DNA of 64,000 nucleotides from positions 744,001 through 808,000 of the forward strand of contig NZ_FTNM01000001.1 in the NCBI RefSeq assembly GCF_900156415.1. Reading direction: 5' to 3'. Source of the DNA: Pontibacter lucknowensis. GTDB taxonomy: Bacteria; Bacteroidota; Bacteroidia; Cytophagales; Hymenobacteraceae. A program made the position numbers and the translations under genes. Shown piece after piece: positions 41,254 through 50,678 of this stretch (the first letter of the stretch is position 1; every line of letters begins with the position of its first letter). Below the pieces are notes generated by a model. It did not search any database and was not told the origin of the DNA. It was given only the letters and a program-made list of their open reading frames with translations.

Positions 41254-43496
41254 CAGTGTACTACCAGTCTGCGGGTTTCGTGGCAGCCGTTGCGGGAGGT
41301 GGCGCGCAGCAGGTATACGCCGGCTTTCAGATGGCTCAACCTTAAGGTATGGCGGCGGTTGTAGTTGTCAGCCCCATCGTATACCTTGCGCCCGATCATG
41401 TCGTGCAGTACCAGCGATACTGACTCACTCGCCTGCACCTGCACAGGCTCCTGCGCTCCGGCCACCGGATTCGGGTATACCTTTAGTCCCAGGCCACTTG
41501 GCTTATCATTTGGATTACCGTAGTTGCCGCCTGTTTGCTGCAGCAGGTATAGGCCTCCTCCCTGCGTGCCAATGGCCAGGTATAGCTGGTAAGGTCCGCC
41601 CAGTTCAGCCACAGCCAGACCGAGTCCGCGACCAAAACGGGTGGCATGTGCTTCTCCTGTCAGCTCGTTTTCCAACACCTCGGTCGTCTCGGTAAAGTCG
41701 CCGTTCAGATGATCCAGGAAATCACGGTAAATACGCAGGGCCCCACTGTCATCCACCGTGAGCAGATCTAGCTTGGCGTTGCCGTCTATGTCCACTACAG
41801 CTGGCGCCAGGTTGCGGCGGTAGAAGTCAAATTTGATTCCGCCGATGCTTTGTTTCTCCAGCACAAAGCCGTTTCCGGAAGAGCGATAGTAGTCCAGCGT
41901 ACCACCGGCTTTACCAACCAGCATATCTACTCGCTGGGCATCTACCTGAAATAAGTGAGGAGTATCACCATCAGCCAGGGTATGCAGGTGAAACAGGCGA
42001 GCCGTATTGAAAGCGGCAGGCTGTCCGGATTTCGCATCGTTTATGAAGTAAGCAATCTGTGTCGTGCTCCCCCCATGATGCCCTGAACCATGCTGCTCGT
42101 TTGCCATTTTATAAGTCAGGACCAGATCAAGTACTCCATCTTTGTTGATATCAAATAAGGATGGCTTTAGTGATAACATGTCCTTAGTGGACAGGGCAAG
42201 GTAGTCGTCTGTGATAAGCGTGAAGGCGGGCTCAGCTAAAGTACCGGTGTTGCGATAGAGGCTGAGCGTCGCTACGAAGCGGCCATTGCGATCCGACCGC
42301 CCGTTTCCAACCACCAGGTCAAGCAGGCCGTCGCCATCAATATCCGCAAAGGCAGGGTAGGCGTTTTCGCCCAGGTCGATCATTTGGCTCTGCAGGAAGT
42401 TGTCTTGGGCAAATTCAAAGTTTGGCTGGCTGACTGAACCGGTGTTGCGGTACAGCCAGGACGAGCGCTGCAGCTCCAGGTTCCCCATGTTCTCGTTGCT
42501 GTTTGGGGCTACGAGCAGGTCAGGTATACCATCGAAGGTTACGTCTTCGTAATAAGCCGCCGGGAACAGATTAAAACTGGCTGGCTTTGGGCCAACAGGG
42601 AAAACGGGTTCAAAGCTTTCCATGCGGGCCAATGTGCTAGTGCCTTTGTTTTCCATCATCACCAGGTCTTTGCACTCCACACTTCCCATCAACAGGTCTT
42701 TTGCGCCGTCGCCATTCAGATCTATCGCCAGCAAAGCCGAGCCATCGTGACCGGAGTGCAGCGGTGCGGCCATACGGCACTGTATCCCGAATCCAAAATT
42801 GTTGCAGCCATGGCATTCCGTGATCTGCCCCCACCAATCGGAGCCGAGCGCGAACTCCAGCGTGCCACAGGGCTTGCCTTCTTCTACCTGCATATTCTGG
42901 TAGTACTCCAGGGTATAGCCCCCCGAAAACTCCGACAGCAGGATATCCAGGTCGCCGTCGCCGTCCATGTCCACAATGGCAGGTATATCGGAAATATTCA
43001 TTTGCATATTGATGGTGTTCACGCCATTGCGGCTCCGGTAAAAGAGGGCATCCTGTGCCAGCACAAAAGTCGGATACTTGTTGCTGCTTGCCTCCTGGCG
43101 GTATACCCGTATACCCAGGGGTGTACTCGTAAAAATGTCTTTCAGGCCATCGCAGTTGTAGTCACGCAGCAGCACCCAGTTTTCCAGTTCGGCCGGAAAC
43201 ATGACTTCATACTCGGGCGCATACTGATAGCGCCACTGACCTCCCTGCTGGACAGCCAGGTAGGTATAGACCTTGCGCAACATACGATCGAAGATAAACA
43301 GGTCGTCGCGACCGTCTTTGTTCAGGTCGATGGTGGAGAACTGCGGGGTGTTGAGCCCACCACCCCAGGGATTCTGCAACTGGGCACTATTAGCCGTAAC
43401 CGGAATATCACTGCGTTGGCTGAATCGCAAGGGTTCCTGAGCAAACGCATTAGGTATGAGCAGCAAAAAAAGGAGGATGTAAAACAGGTAGCGCAT
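41253..43496 (-). CDS. FG-GAP repeat protein with T9SS sorting domain
   Basis: 747 residues from the ATG at 43496 with a signal peptide (MRYLFYILLFLLLIPNAFA). Many Ca-binding-type FG-GAP/VCBS repeats with DINKDGVLDLVLTY and DIDGDGLLDLVVGN form a beta-propeller-like body. The end has the type IX sorting domain: VYPNPVAGAQEPVQVQ, then GRKVYDGADNYN and LKAGVYLLRATSRNG. It should be secreted through the T9SS and attached to the cell surface. A TTG at 43514 is an alternative start. It overlaps the next gene by one base. Confidence 0.92.
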   Translation of the reverse strand: MRYLFYILLFLLLIPNAFAQEPLRFSQRSDIPVTANSAQLQNPWGGGLNTPQFSTIDLNKDGRDDLFIFDRMLRKVYTYLAVQQGGQWRYQYAPEYEVMFPAELENWVLLRDYNCDGLKDIFTSTPLGIRVYRQEASSNKYPTFVLAQDALFYRSRNGVNTINMQMNISDIPAIVDMDGDGDLDILLSEFSGGYTLEYYQNMQVEEGKPCGTLEFALGSDWWGQITECHGCNNFGFGIQCRMAAPLHSGHDGSALLAIDLNGDGAKDLLMGSVECKDLVMMENKGTSTLARMESFEPVFPVGPKPASFNLFPAAYYEDVTFDGIPDLLVAPNSNENMGNLELQRSSWLYRNTGSVSQPNFEFAQDNFLQSQMIDLGENAYPAFADIDGDGLLDLVVGNGRSDRNGRFVATLSLYRNTGTLAEPAFTLITDDYLALSTKDMLSLKPSLFDINKDGVLDLVLTYKMANEQHGSGHHGGSTTQIAYFINDAKSGQPAAFNTARLFHLHTLADGDTPHLFQVDAQRVDMLVGKAGGTLDYYRSSGNGFVLEKQSIGGIKFDFYRRNLAPAVVDIDGNAKLDLLTVDDSGALRIYRDFLDHLNGDFTETTEVLENELTGEAHATRFGRGLGLAVAELGGPYQLYLAIGTQGGGLYLLQQTGGNYGNPNDKPSGLGLKVYPNPVAGAQEPVQVQASESVSLVLHDMIGRKVYDGADNYNRRHTLRLSHLKAGVYLLRATSRNGCHETRRLVVH

Positions 43497-43621
43497 AGGC
43501 AGTTCGTTGGGCAATCGGGCTGTTGCTTTTGCCGTTTTGATTGTATATTGCCATGGCAGCCGTCGGCTATACCTAAGCTCAGCATGCTGCCACCAATTTA
43601 TAGACTAAAAATACGCATTTC

Positions 43622-44908
43622 ATGCCGAACAGCATCGACTTTCTTTACCAAAAATACCTGGAGTGCCGCCACGTCAGCACCGACTCCCGTGCCCCGCAGG
43701 ACCAGAGCCTGTTCTTTGCCCTGAACGGACCTAATTTTAAGGGAGCCAAATTTGTGCAGGGTGCCTTAGAGAAAGGCGCCAAATACGCTGTGGTAGACGA
43801 CCCGACGCTGGCATCTGACAACGTGTTTGTGGTGGAAGACACGCTGCAGGCACTACAGGACCTGGCCCGTCACCACCGCCGGCAACTCAGCATACCGGTG
43901 ATCGGCATCACAGGCAGCAACGGCAAAACCACAACCAAGGAGCTGATCTATGCCGTGCTGAGCCAAAAGTTCAACACCCTCTATACCCAGGGCAACCTCA
44001 ACAACCACATTGGTGTACCGCTGACTTTGCTTCGCCTCAAGCCCGAGCACGAAATGGCGATCATCGAAATGGGCGCCAACCACATCGGGGAGATTGCTTT
44101 GCTGAGCAGCATTGCCCAGCCCACGCACGGCATGATTACTAACATCGGTAAGGCGCACCTGGAGGGCTTTGGTAGCCTGGAGGGTGTGGCCCGCGGCAAG
44201 AGCGAGCTGTACGTGCACCTGCTGGAGCATGGCGGCACCGTGTTTGTGAACACTGGCAATGAGCACCTGATGCGCATGAGCCGCCGCATTGAAAGTAAAG
44301 TAACCTACCCTGCCCAAGGCGATTTTTACCACAGCGAATTGCTGGAGGCCTCCCCTTACGTGGTGTACAAAGACGAGGAAGGTAACGTGGTAAATACTCA
44401 ACTGGTAGGCAGCTACAACTATGAGAACATGGCGGCCGCGGCCTGTATAGGCAAGTATTTCGGTGTGTCGCTGGCGAAAGCCAACACCGCCATCGCCAAC
44501 TACAGCCCTGTGAATAACCGTTCGCAAGTGATGCAGAAAGGCAGCAACACCCTGATTCTGGACGCCTACAATGCCAACCCTACTTCGATGGCTGCGGCTA
44601 TCCGAAACTTTGGCGGCATGAACGCCCCCCGCAAGGTGGTGATCGTGGGTGATATGCTGGAGATGGGCACTGAAAGTGCCTCCGAGCACAAAGCTATTGG
44701 TGAGATCATAGCCGAACAGAATTTTGACACGGTACTGCTTTGCGGACCGGAGATGAAGCATGCGGCTGAAACTGACAGCAAATTCCATTACTTCGCTACA
44801 AAGCCTGAGCTTCAGAGCTGGTTGCAGGCTAATCCGGTTTCGGAGAGCTATGTGCTGGTGAAGGGCTCCAGAGGTATGGGGCTGGAGACGCTGGTGGAGG
44901 TGTTGTAG
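43622..44908 (+). CDS. murF: UDP-N-acetylmuramoyl-tripeptide--D-alanyl-D-alanine ligase
   Basis: 428 residues, the normal MurF length. ATP-binding GSNGKTTTKELI near residue 97, the Mur ligase residues MGANHIGEI and NNRSQV, and the C-terminal IVGDMLEMG are present. It joins D-Ala-D-Ala to the UDP-MurNAc-tripeptide in peptidoglycan synthesis. It stands outside the main cell-wall cluster and is divergent from the T9SS gene. Confidence 0.95.
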   Translation: MPNSIDFLYQKYLECRHVSTDSRAPQDQSLFFALNGPNFKGAKFVQGALEKGAKYAVVDDPTLASDNVFVVEDTLQALQDLARHHRRQLSIPVIGITGSNGKTTTKELIYAVLSQKFNTLYTQGNLNNHIGVPLTLLRLKPEHEMAIIEMGANHIGEIALLSSIAQPTHGMITNIGKAHLEGFGSLEGVARGKSELYVHLLEHGGTVFVNTGNEHLMRMSRRIESKVTYPAQGDFYHSELLEASPYVVYKDEEGNVVNTQLVGSYNYENMAAAACIGKYFGVSLAKANTAIANYSPVNNRSQVMQKGSNTLILDAYNANPTSMAAAIRNFGGMNAPRKVVIVGDMLEMGTESASEHKAIGEIIAEQNFDTVLLCGPEMKHAAETDSKFHYFATKPELQSWLQANPVSESYVLVKGSRGMGLETLVEVL

Positions 44909-44942
44909 AGCTAGAGATTACTCTTTAATCAGTACAACAGTT

Positions 44943-44980
44943 AGCGCCTGGTAGACCCGTTTTACCAGGCGCTTTTATTT
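44943..44980 (+). terminator. rho-independent terminator after murF
   Basis: A perfect 11-base stem AGCGCCTGGTA/TACCAGGCGCT (44943-44953, 44963-44973) with a nine-base loop is followed by a T-rich run. Confidence 0.93.
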
Positions 44981-45201
44981 ATTCTGTTCGTTTTAATTTA
45001 AGTCTGCCACTTTGTTACCAATACGACTCAAACCGATATTATTTAAATCAAAAATATATCTTATTACAACATCAACCAACATCAGATACATAAAATAATA
45101 TTTATTATAAATTAAATATAAGTTACTTTTTATAGATAACATTATACATATAACTTTAAATATATTCGCATATAATTATTACCCATTTACCCCTACCTTT
45201 T
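44981..45201. other. AT-rich gene-free stretch
   Basis: About 220 bases that are almost all A and T, with no gene, repeat or RNA that I can support. It marks the left border of an AT-rich block that runs to about 46.5 kb. Confidence 0.5.
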
Positions 45202-45912
45202 ATGAAAATCAAATACTCTCTAATTTTCCTCCTTCTCTTCGCCTGCCAATTTGCGTCTGCCCAATCGCAGGATTCAATAGCGTTATACCGTCACCATATT
45301 GTCATAAACACGCACGTAATACTTGATAGATTAGCTGACCCTGCTAGCCGCATGCCGCTGCATCTTATGTACAAATACCAGTTTTCCCGTAATGGGGCCA
45401 TTCGGTTTGGAGCAGAGGGGATGTATGCCAAGTCTGACTCTACGCAGTCTTACACAAATCGTCGTGACGAAATTACAGACTTTCTCTTTGGGGGAAGTAT
45501 TGGCTACGAATGGCAGAGACCGCTCAGCAAACTATTCACACTGTATTACGGAACTGATGGTTTTTATCAGCAGAAAGTGAGGAATATAGAGATGTGGGAC
45601 GAATTCAGTGAACCGGACCCATATGGTGTAATAGAGAAGCATTCAAAAGATCTTCTTACTACCACCTCTTTCGGAATAAGACCGTTTATTGGCTTCCGCA
45701 TTAATATTGGCACCAGATTTTATTTATCGACAGAAACAGCATTCCACTTAAGCAAAGTAAAAAGCTCGCAAGATCTCGTACTCTCTCTCAAAACATACTC
45801 ACCAGAGTACGATAGTTTCGGCAACCCCAAGACCTATATTGACTATACTACCAACAAACTTGTTTTTTCCTACATCCCAATAACGTTTGTCAATCTTAAC
45901 TGGACTTTCTAA
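45202..45912 (+). CDS. hypothetical outer membrane beta-barrel-like protein
   Basis: A 236-residue protein with a signal peptide (IFLLLFACQFASAQ). The mature part is rich in alternating aromatic strands (AIRFGAEGMYAKSDS, FGGSIGYEWQRPL, SFGIRPFIGFRINIG) and ends in the C-terminal motif FVNLNWTF typical of barrels. It lies in an AT-rich block that is low in the iterated motif, so it may be acquired. The family is unknown to me. Confidence 0.7.
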   Translation: MKIKYSLIFLLLFACQFASAQSQDSIALYRHHIVINTHVILDRLADPASRMPLHLMYKYQFSRNGAIRFGAEGMYAKSDSTQSYTNRRDEITDFLFGGSIGYEWQRPLSKLFTLYYGTDGFYQQKVRNIEMWDEFSEPDPYGVIEKHSKDLLTTTSFGIRPFIGFRINIGTRFYLSTETAFHLSKVKSSQDLVLSLKTYSPEYDSFGNPKTYIDYTTNKLVFSYIPITFVNLNWTF

Positions 45913-45939
45913 AATTTAAATTAACCTAAAAACAAACTT

Positions 45940-47762
45940 ATGAAGAAGCTCTACTTCTTACTGCTATTCTTAATAGCCCCATTTTTATTAGCTGCAAAAC
46001 AGCTTTAACGCCTGATGGCAGAGTTCCCCAATGTCCTGGAAATAGAATTGCTTATACAGCTTTTCCAGCAGGTGGTTCTGCTTCTGCCAATTATGCAGGC
46101 TGCTCTTTTAAATGGTCTATTACCAACGGCAAATTTTACATTACTAACAGCAGTGATGATTACACTACATCCAACAGTTCTGTAGAAGTAATCTGGAACG
46201 ATGTAACAAATAAAGGAGAATTAAAAGTAACAATTACGTCCTGTAACAACAAATCTAATGATGGCACACCAACTACTGGTGGCGTCATAATCAAATCTAT
46301 AAACGGTGTTAACCCCTCACAAGTTAAGGTAAACAACGTAGCAAAATCAAGCCACAGTATAGACTGGTGCAGCACAGCCCCTATAACGTTAGCTATAGAT
46401 AGGCTCGCAATTCCTAACACCCCAAGCAGCTCTAACCCATCCTATTCTTCTACTTTATATGTAGACACCTATGAATGGACGCTACCATCCGGTTGGCGCA
46501 CTAATGACAATAAGACGGGCACCTTTACGACTCCTTCCTACTCCATCTCGGTTATACCTGCAGCAGGGTCCGGAGGCCAGGTAAAAGTGAGAGGCCTGAA
46601 CCAGGAATGCAGCATAAGCAGTGTACCAAGGGTAAACTTCTATAGCAATTACAGCACACTCACTATTACGCGCGAACCTCAGGTAAGCGCAATCACTGCT
46701 TCCAAAACCAATTTGCACTGCGGCGACAGAAACCCTGTTAACCTCTCGGTTCCAGCCGTGACGGGAGCCACATCCTATACCTGGTCGCTTCCGCAGGGCT
46801 GGACGATTTCGGGATCTGCTTCCGGCAATTCTATCTCCGCCATACCGAGCGGCACGAATGGCGGGCAGGTATCGGTAGCGGCCAACATTACCTGCACCAC
46901 CCCTAACAAGGCGGTCAACTCAACACCTATCACCATCAACTACAACAGCAGCCTGCCTACACCGACGTTCAACAACGCACCTTACGATATAGGAAATACT
47001 GCATCTTCCTTTAGCATAACCTCAGTAGCCGGTGCTACCAGCTATACCTGGGAGGCCAGTAGCAACATCCTCATTAATGGGCAAGTGTCACCGCTGCAAA
47101 GCACGTCAACGACCGTAGCGATCTCGCAGCGGCCCGGTTACAGTGGCGCAGGCTGGGTAAAGGTAACGGCCAATAGTGCGCAGTGTGGCAGTAGCACTTT
47201 AACCAAAAATGTTTGGGTGGGCCAACCAGAAATTTTATACTTCAGCTATTTTGGCAGTGCCAAACACCCTACCTGCCCCTACGAACAGCACACTTTTGCT
47301 CCTGTTTACAGTAACGGATATCAGGGGCAGCCATCGCGCTACCGTTGGGCAGTTGGCAATGTGAGCAGCCACGGCGACTTAACAGGCTCAACACTTACTG
47401 TAACGGCAGCAGGGTTTAACTTTAGCTCCCGCATGTCAATCGGCTTAGAGGTTGAAACTCCTCTCGGCTGGACACAGCAGTTTGTGATGCTCTACGAGAT
47501 CCGCGACTGCGACAATGGTGCAGAGCCTATGTTTAGCCCGAATCCAGTCACCGCAGACGAGTTCACCTTAGAACTTTCCGGAAGTTCAGACGAGAGCTAC
47601 AGCTATACCTTGTATGACTTGCAGGGAAACCAGCGCCTTTCCGGCAAAGCCAAGGGCAAGAAAACCAAAGTTAGCACAAAAGGTATACCTGCTGGCACCT
47701 ACATGCTCAGAATAGAGCATAAGGGCAAATCCACGACCAGAAGAATGATAATAAAGAAGTAA
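45940..47762 (+). CDS. T9SS-sorted Ig/PKD-like protein with a single-base frameshift in the signal peptide
   Basis: The signal peptide MKKLYFLLLFLIAPFLLA (from 45940, frame 1) runs into a stop at 46006-46008. The frame one step back stays open, without a stop, from there to 47762 and encodes the mature protein (TALTPDGRVPQCPGNRIAYT onward). Adding one A to the AAAA run at 45996-45999 joins both. The body has PKD/Ig-like domains (GATSYTWSLPQGWTISG, GATSYTWEASSNILING) and a T9SS sorting domain (SPNPVTADEF, IPAGTYMLRIEHKGKS). It would be exported to the surface. The break may be a sequencing error, a phase-variable run or a true defect. Confidence 0.8.
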
Positions 47763-47779
47763 CCACCCTGGTGAATAAA

Positions 47780-47814
47780 CAAGGCCCACGATTGTTTTAA
47801 TCGTGGGCCTTGTC
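47780..47814 (+). terminator. rho-independent terminator after the T9SS gene
   Basis: A perfect 15-base stem (47780-47794 with 47800-47814) with a five-base loop GTTTT. Confidence 0.9.
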
Positions 47815-47890
47815 ATTTATAAGCAGGAGACATCATAAATCTAAAAAATCAGACAATTGGCCAATATTTTAAGTTCTTTTGTCCAGGCAC

Positions 47891-48433
47891 TCAAAACGGC
47901 GAGACAAAATCCTGTAGCAGCGGCAGTACTTCGTCCTTGGGCGAAACCAGCGGCTGGGCTATACCCCAGTCTATACCCAGGGCTGGGTCGTTCCAGAGGA
48001 TACCGCCTTCGGATGGCTGATGATACAGGTTGGTGCATTTGTAGAGGAAACTGGTGTTGTCTTCCAGCGCTACAAAGCCGTGGGCAAAGCCTTCCGGAAT
48101 ATAGAGCATGTTATGCTGCTCCGCATCGAGTATGCAGGTGGCGTGCTGTCCGTAAGTGGGGGAGTTTTTGCGGAGGTCGAGCGCCACATCCAGCGCACGG
48201 CCCGAAGCAACCCGCACCAGTTTGCCCTGCGCATAAGGCGGCCTCTGAAAATGCAGGCCGCGCAGCACGCCTTTTCTAGAAACAGACTCGTTGTCCTGCA
48301 CAAAGACCGGGTTGATGCCGAAGGGCGCAAACATGCTGGCATTGTAGGTTTCCATGAACCAGCCACGCTCGTCGCGGAACACGCGTGGTATAAATTCGAT
48401 CAGGCCTTCAATGTGATAGGTCTTATGCTGCAT
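47891..48433 (-). CDS. rfbC: dTDP-4-dehydrorhamnose 3,5-epimerase
   Basis: 180 residues with the RmlC cupin core: the catalytic histidine in LRGLHFQ, the strand GRALDVALDLR and tyrosine in SFLYKCTNLYH. It epimerises dTDP-4-keto-6-deoxyglucose on the way to dTDP-L-rhamnose. No other rhamnose gene (rfbA, rfbB, rfbD) is in the window, so it is an isolated copy. It is on its own strand, with the T9SS terminator to its left. Confidence 0.95.
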   Translation of the reverse strand: MQHKTYHIEGLIEFIPRVFRDERGWFMETYNASMFAPFGINPVFVQDNESVSRKGVLRGLHFQRPPYAQGKLVRVASGRALDVALDLRKNSPTYGQHATCILDAEQHNMLYIPEGFAHGFVALEDNTSFLYKCTNLYHQPSEGGILWNDPALGIDWGIAQPLVSPKDEVLPLLQDFVSPF

Positions 48434-48559
48434 AGCTGGTGTAAATGGATCTGCTTTGGTTCTTTTAGAAGGGTGGCAAGTTAGGTTTTTTCCCCTTTCT
48501 TCTGAAATTTTTCAACTAACTTGCGTCCATCCTGCCTGCTTCCACGGCGCTATACCTGC

Positions 48560-48567
48560 TAATTTTG
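48560..48567 (+). promoter_or_regulatory. -7 promoter element of hflX
   Basis: TAATTTTG matches TAnnTTTG and lies 78 bases before the ATG. No clear -33 TTG at the right distance. Confidence 0.35.
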
Positions 48568-48644
48568 ACCGGGGCCGGGAACAATTACGTACAATGATTC
48601 ACGCCGAAAAAAGGCTGACAAACCGCTACGCTTAACATCTGAAA

Positions 48645-49853
48645 ATGGGTAAACAAAAATACTACGAAACCGCCAAGCCGCAGGAAACCGCCGTGCTGGT
48701 GGCTGTGCCTGGTTATAAGCAAACCGACGAACAAACTAACGAATACCTCGACGAACTGGCCTTCCTGACCGAAACAGCCGGCGCCGTAACCATGAAGCGC
48801 TTTGTGCAGAAACTCGACAAGCCTGACCGTGCCACCTTTGTGGGCAGCGGCAAACTCGAGGAAATCAAAGCCTATGTGAAGGAGCACAACGTGGATATGG
48901 TGATCTTCGACGATGACCTCACCCCCTCGCAGGTGCGCAACATCGAGCGTGAGTTGCAGGTGAAGATCGTGGACCGCAGCTTACTCATCCTCGACATCTT
49001 CGCGCTCCGTGCCAAAACCGCTCAGGCACACGCCCAGGTAGAAATGGCCCAGTACCAGTACCTGCTGCCCCGCCTGACGAACCTTTGGACTCACCTTTCC
49101 AAACAAAAAGGTGGTATCGGTATGAAGGGTCCGGGTGAAACCGAGATCGAGACGGACCGCCGTATTGTGCGCGACAAAATCTCGCTCTTGCGCGAACGAC
49201 TGGAGAAGTTCGAGAAACAGAATTTTGAGCAGCGCAAATCGCGGGCAGGCATGGTGCGCGTAGCCCTGGTAGGGTATACGAACGTGGGCAAATCCACCCT
49301 GATGAACCTGCTCTCCAAATCCGACGTGTTTGCCGAAAACAAACTCTTCGCGACAGTAGACGCCACGGTGCGCAAAGTGGTGCTTGACAACATCCCATTC
49401 CTGCTCTCCGACACGGTAGGGTTCATCCGCAAGTTGCCGACCAAACTCATCGAGGCCTTTAAGTCCACGCTCGACGAGATCCGCGAGGCTGATCTGCTGG
49501 TACACGTGGTGGATGTGTCGCACCCTTCGTTTGAGGACCACATTGCGGTAGTGAACAACACGCTGCTCGACATCAACTCAGCCGACAAGCCGGTACTGCT
49601 GGTGTTCAACAAAATAGACCAGTACCTGGAGCAGCGCGAGCAGGAGCTGGCAGAGGAAGCGGGTATCAACGAGGATGGCCACAGCAACGTGCGCCCTTCC
49701 ATCGACGACCTGAAAGCGACCTACATGGCCAAGGTGCATGCCCCAGCCCTGTTCATTTCAGCTACCAACCGTATCAACATCGATGAGTTGCGTGCCGAGC
49801 TGCAGCGCCGTGTAGCAGAAATTCATTTTGAGCGCTACCCAAACAACGTGTAA
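48645..49853 (+). CDS. hflX: GTPase HflX, ribosome rescue/splitting factor
   Basis: 402 residues with the HflX N-terminal domain (FVGSGKLEEIKAYVKEH), the glycine-rich GIGMKGPGETEIETDRR and the G domain: GYTNVGKSTLMNLL, DTVGFIRKLPTKLI and NKID. HflX splits stalled ribosomes and binds the 50S subunit. It is a single gene with a weak hairpin beyond its stop. I am confident of the family. Confidence 0.96.
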   Translation: MGKQKYYETAKPQETAVLVAVPGYKQTDEQTNEYLDELAFLTETAGAVTMKRFVQKLDKPDRATFVGSGKLEEIKAYVKEHNVDMVIFDDDLTPSQVRNIERELQVKIVDRSLLILDIFALRAKTAQAHAQVEMAQYQYLLPRLTNLWTHLSKQKGGIGMKGPGETEIETDRRIVRDKISLLRERLEKFEKQNFEQRKSRAGMVRVALVGYTNVGKSTLMNLLSKSDVFAENKLFATVDATVRKVVLDNIPFLLSDTVGFIRKLPTKLIEAFKSTLDEIREADLLVHVVDVSHPSFEDHIAVVNNTLLDINSADKPVLLVFNKIDQYLEQREQELAEEAGINEDGHSNVRPSIDDLKATYMAKVHAPALFISATNRINIDELRAELQRRVAEIHFERYPNNV

Positions 49854-50086
49854 GCCATTTTTGAAACATCAGAAAGGGGGAATGGTCCGGCAAGGGCTGT
49901 TCCCTTTTTGTTTTCAAGGGCCTAATATACCTGTCTAACCTTCAGCTATACCTGCCAAGCCTTCCCCAAAGTCAATCTAAGCTCCATCCTCACAACAAAT
50001 TTCCTTTGCTTTCAGTAAACACCTTGCATAGCAACCGTACTATGTACCTGGCATCTTGCTATACCTTTCTGAAAGAGATTTACCTT

Positions 50087-50581
50087 ATGAAAACCTTATA
50101 TATCATGCGTCATGCCAAATCCAGCTGGAAGTTCGAAGAGCTGAGCGACCATGACCGACCACTGAACAAACGCGGCCGCAACGACGCTCCGCTTATGGGG
50201 CAGGAACTGGCAGCCAACAATGCCCAGCTACAACTCATACTGTCGAGCCCTGCTGTGCGGGCGCTTACCACCGCCACGCTGGTAGCCCGCGAGCTCGATT
50301 ACGATGCCGATGATATTGCAGTAAATGATCGTATGTATGGCGCAAGTGCCGAAGAGCTGCTTGAGATAGCCCGTGAAGCACCCGCCGATGTAGACAGCAT
50401 GATGATGGTGGGGCACAATGAATCCATCTCAGAGTTTGCCAATATGCTCTCACCCAAACATGTGGCCAGCATGCCAACAGCCGGCGTAGTGGCCTTGCGC
50501 TTTAACTGCGACAGCTGGTATGACATCAAGCGTGACAATGCCGAGCTATTGTTCTACGATGTACCTAAAAACCACAAATAA
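50087..50581 (+). CDS. sixA: SixA-type phosphohistidine phosphatase
   Basis: 164 residues from the ATG at 50087. Histidine phosphatase motifs RHAKSSW at residue 8 and MVGHNESISEF near 110 match the SixA group, which removes phosphate from histidine. It is followed by ppk1 100 bases later, so the two may be linked in phosphate metabolism. An ATG at 50006 would add 27 residues with no family support, so I chose 50087. Confidence 0.9.
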   Translation: MKTLYIMRHAKSSWKFEELSDHDRPLNKRGRNDAPLMGQELAANNAQLQLILSSPAVRALTTATLVARELDYDADDIAVNDRMYGASAEELLEIAREAPADVDSMMMVGHNESISEFANMLSPKHVASMPTAGVVALRFNCDSWYDIKRDNAELLFYDVPKNHK

Positions 50582-50678
50582 CACAGCACACCGGCATAGC
50601 TCACAGGTATAACCCCACACCTGGAAGCTATGCTCATACCTTTATCACATTGCGCCGCACCGGGCAACATACAAAACC

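Noticed and set aside
49872..49906. A weak hairpin after hflX
   Set aside because: The stem has a bulge and mixed pairing, so I did not list it as a terminator, though it could end hflX.
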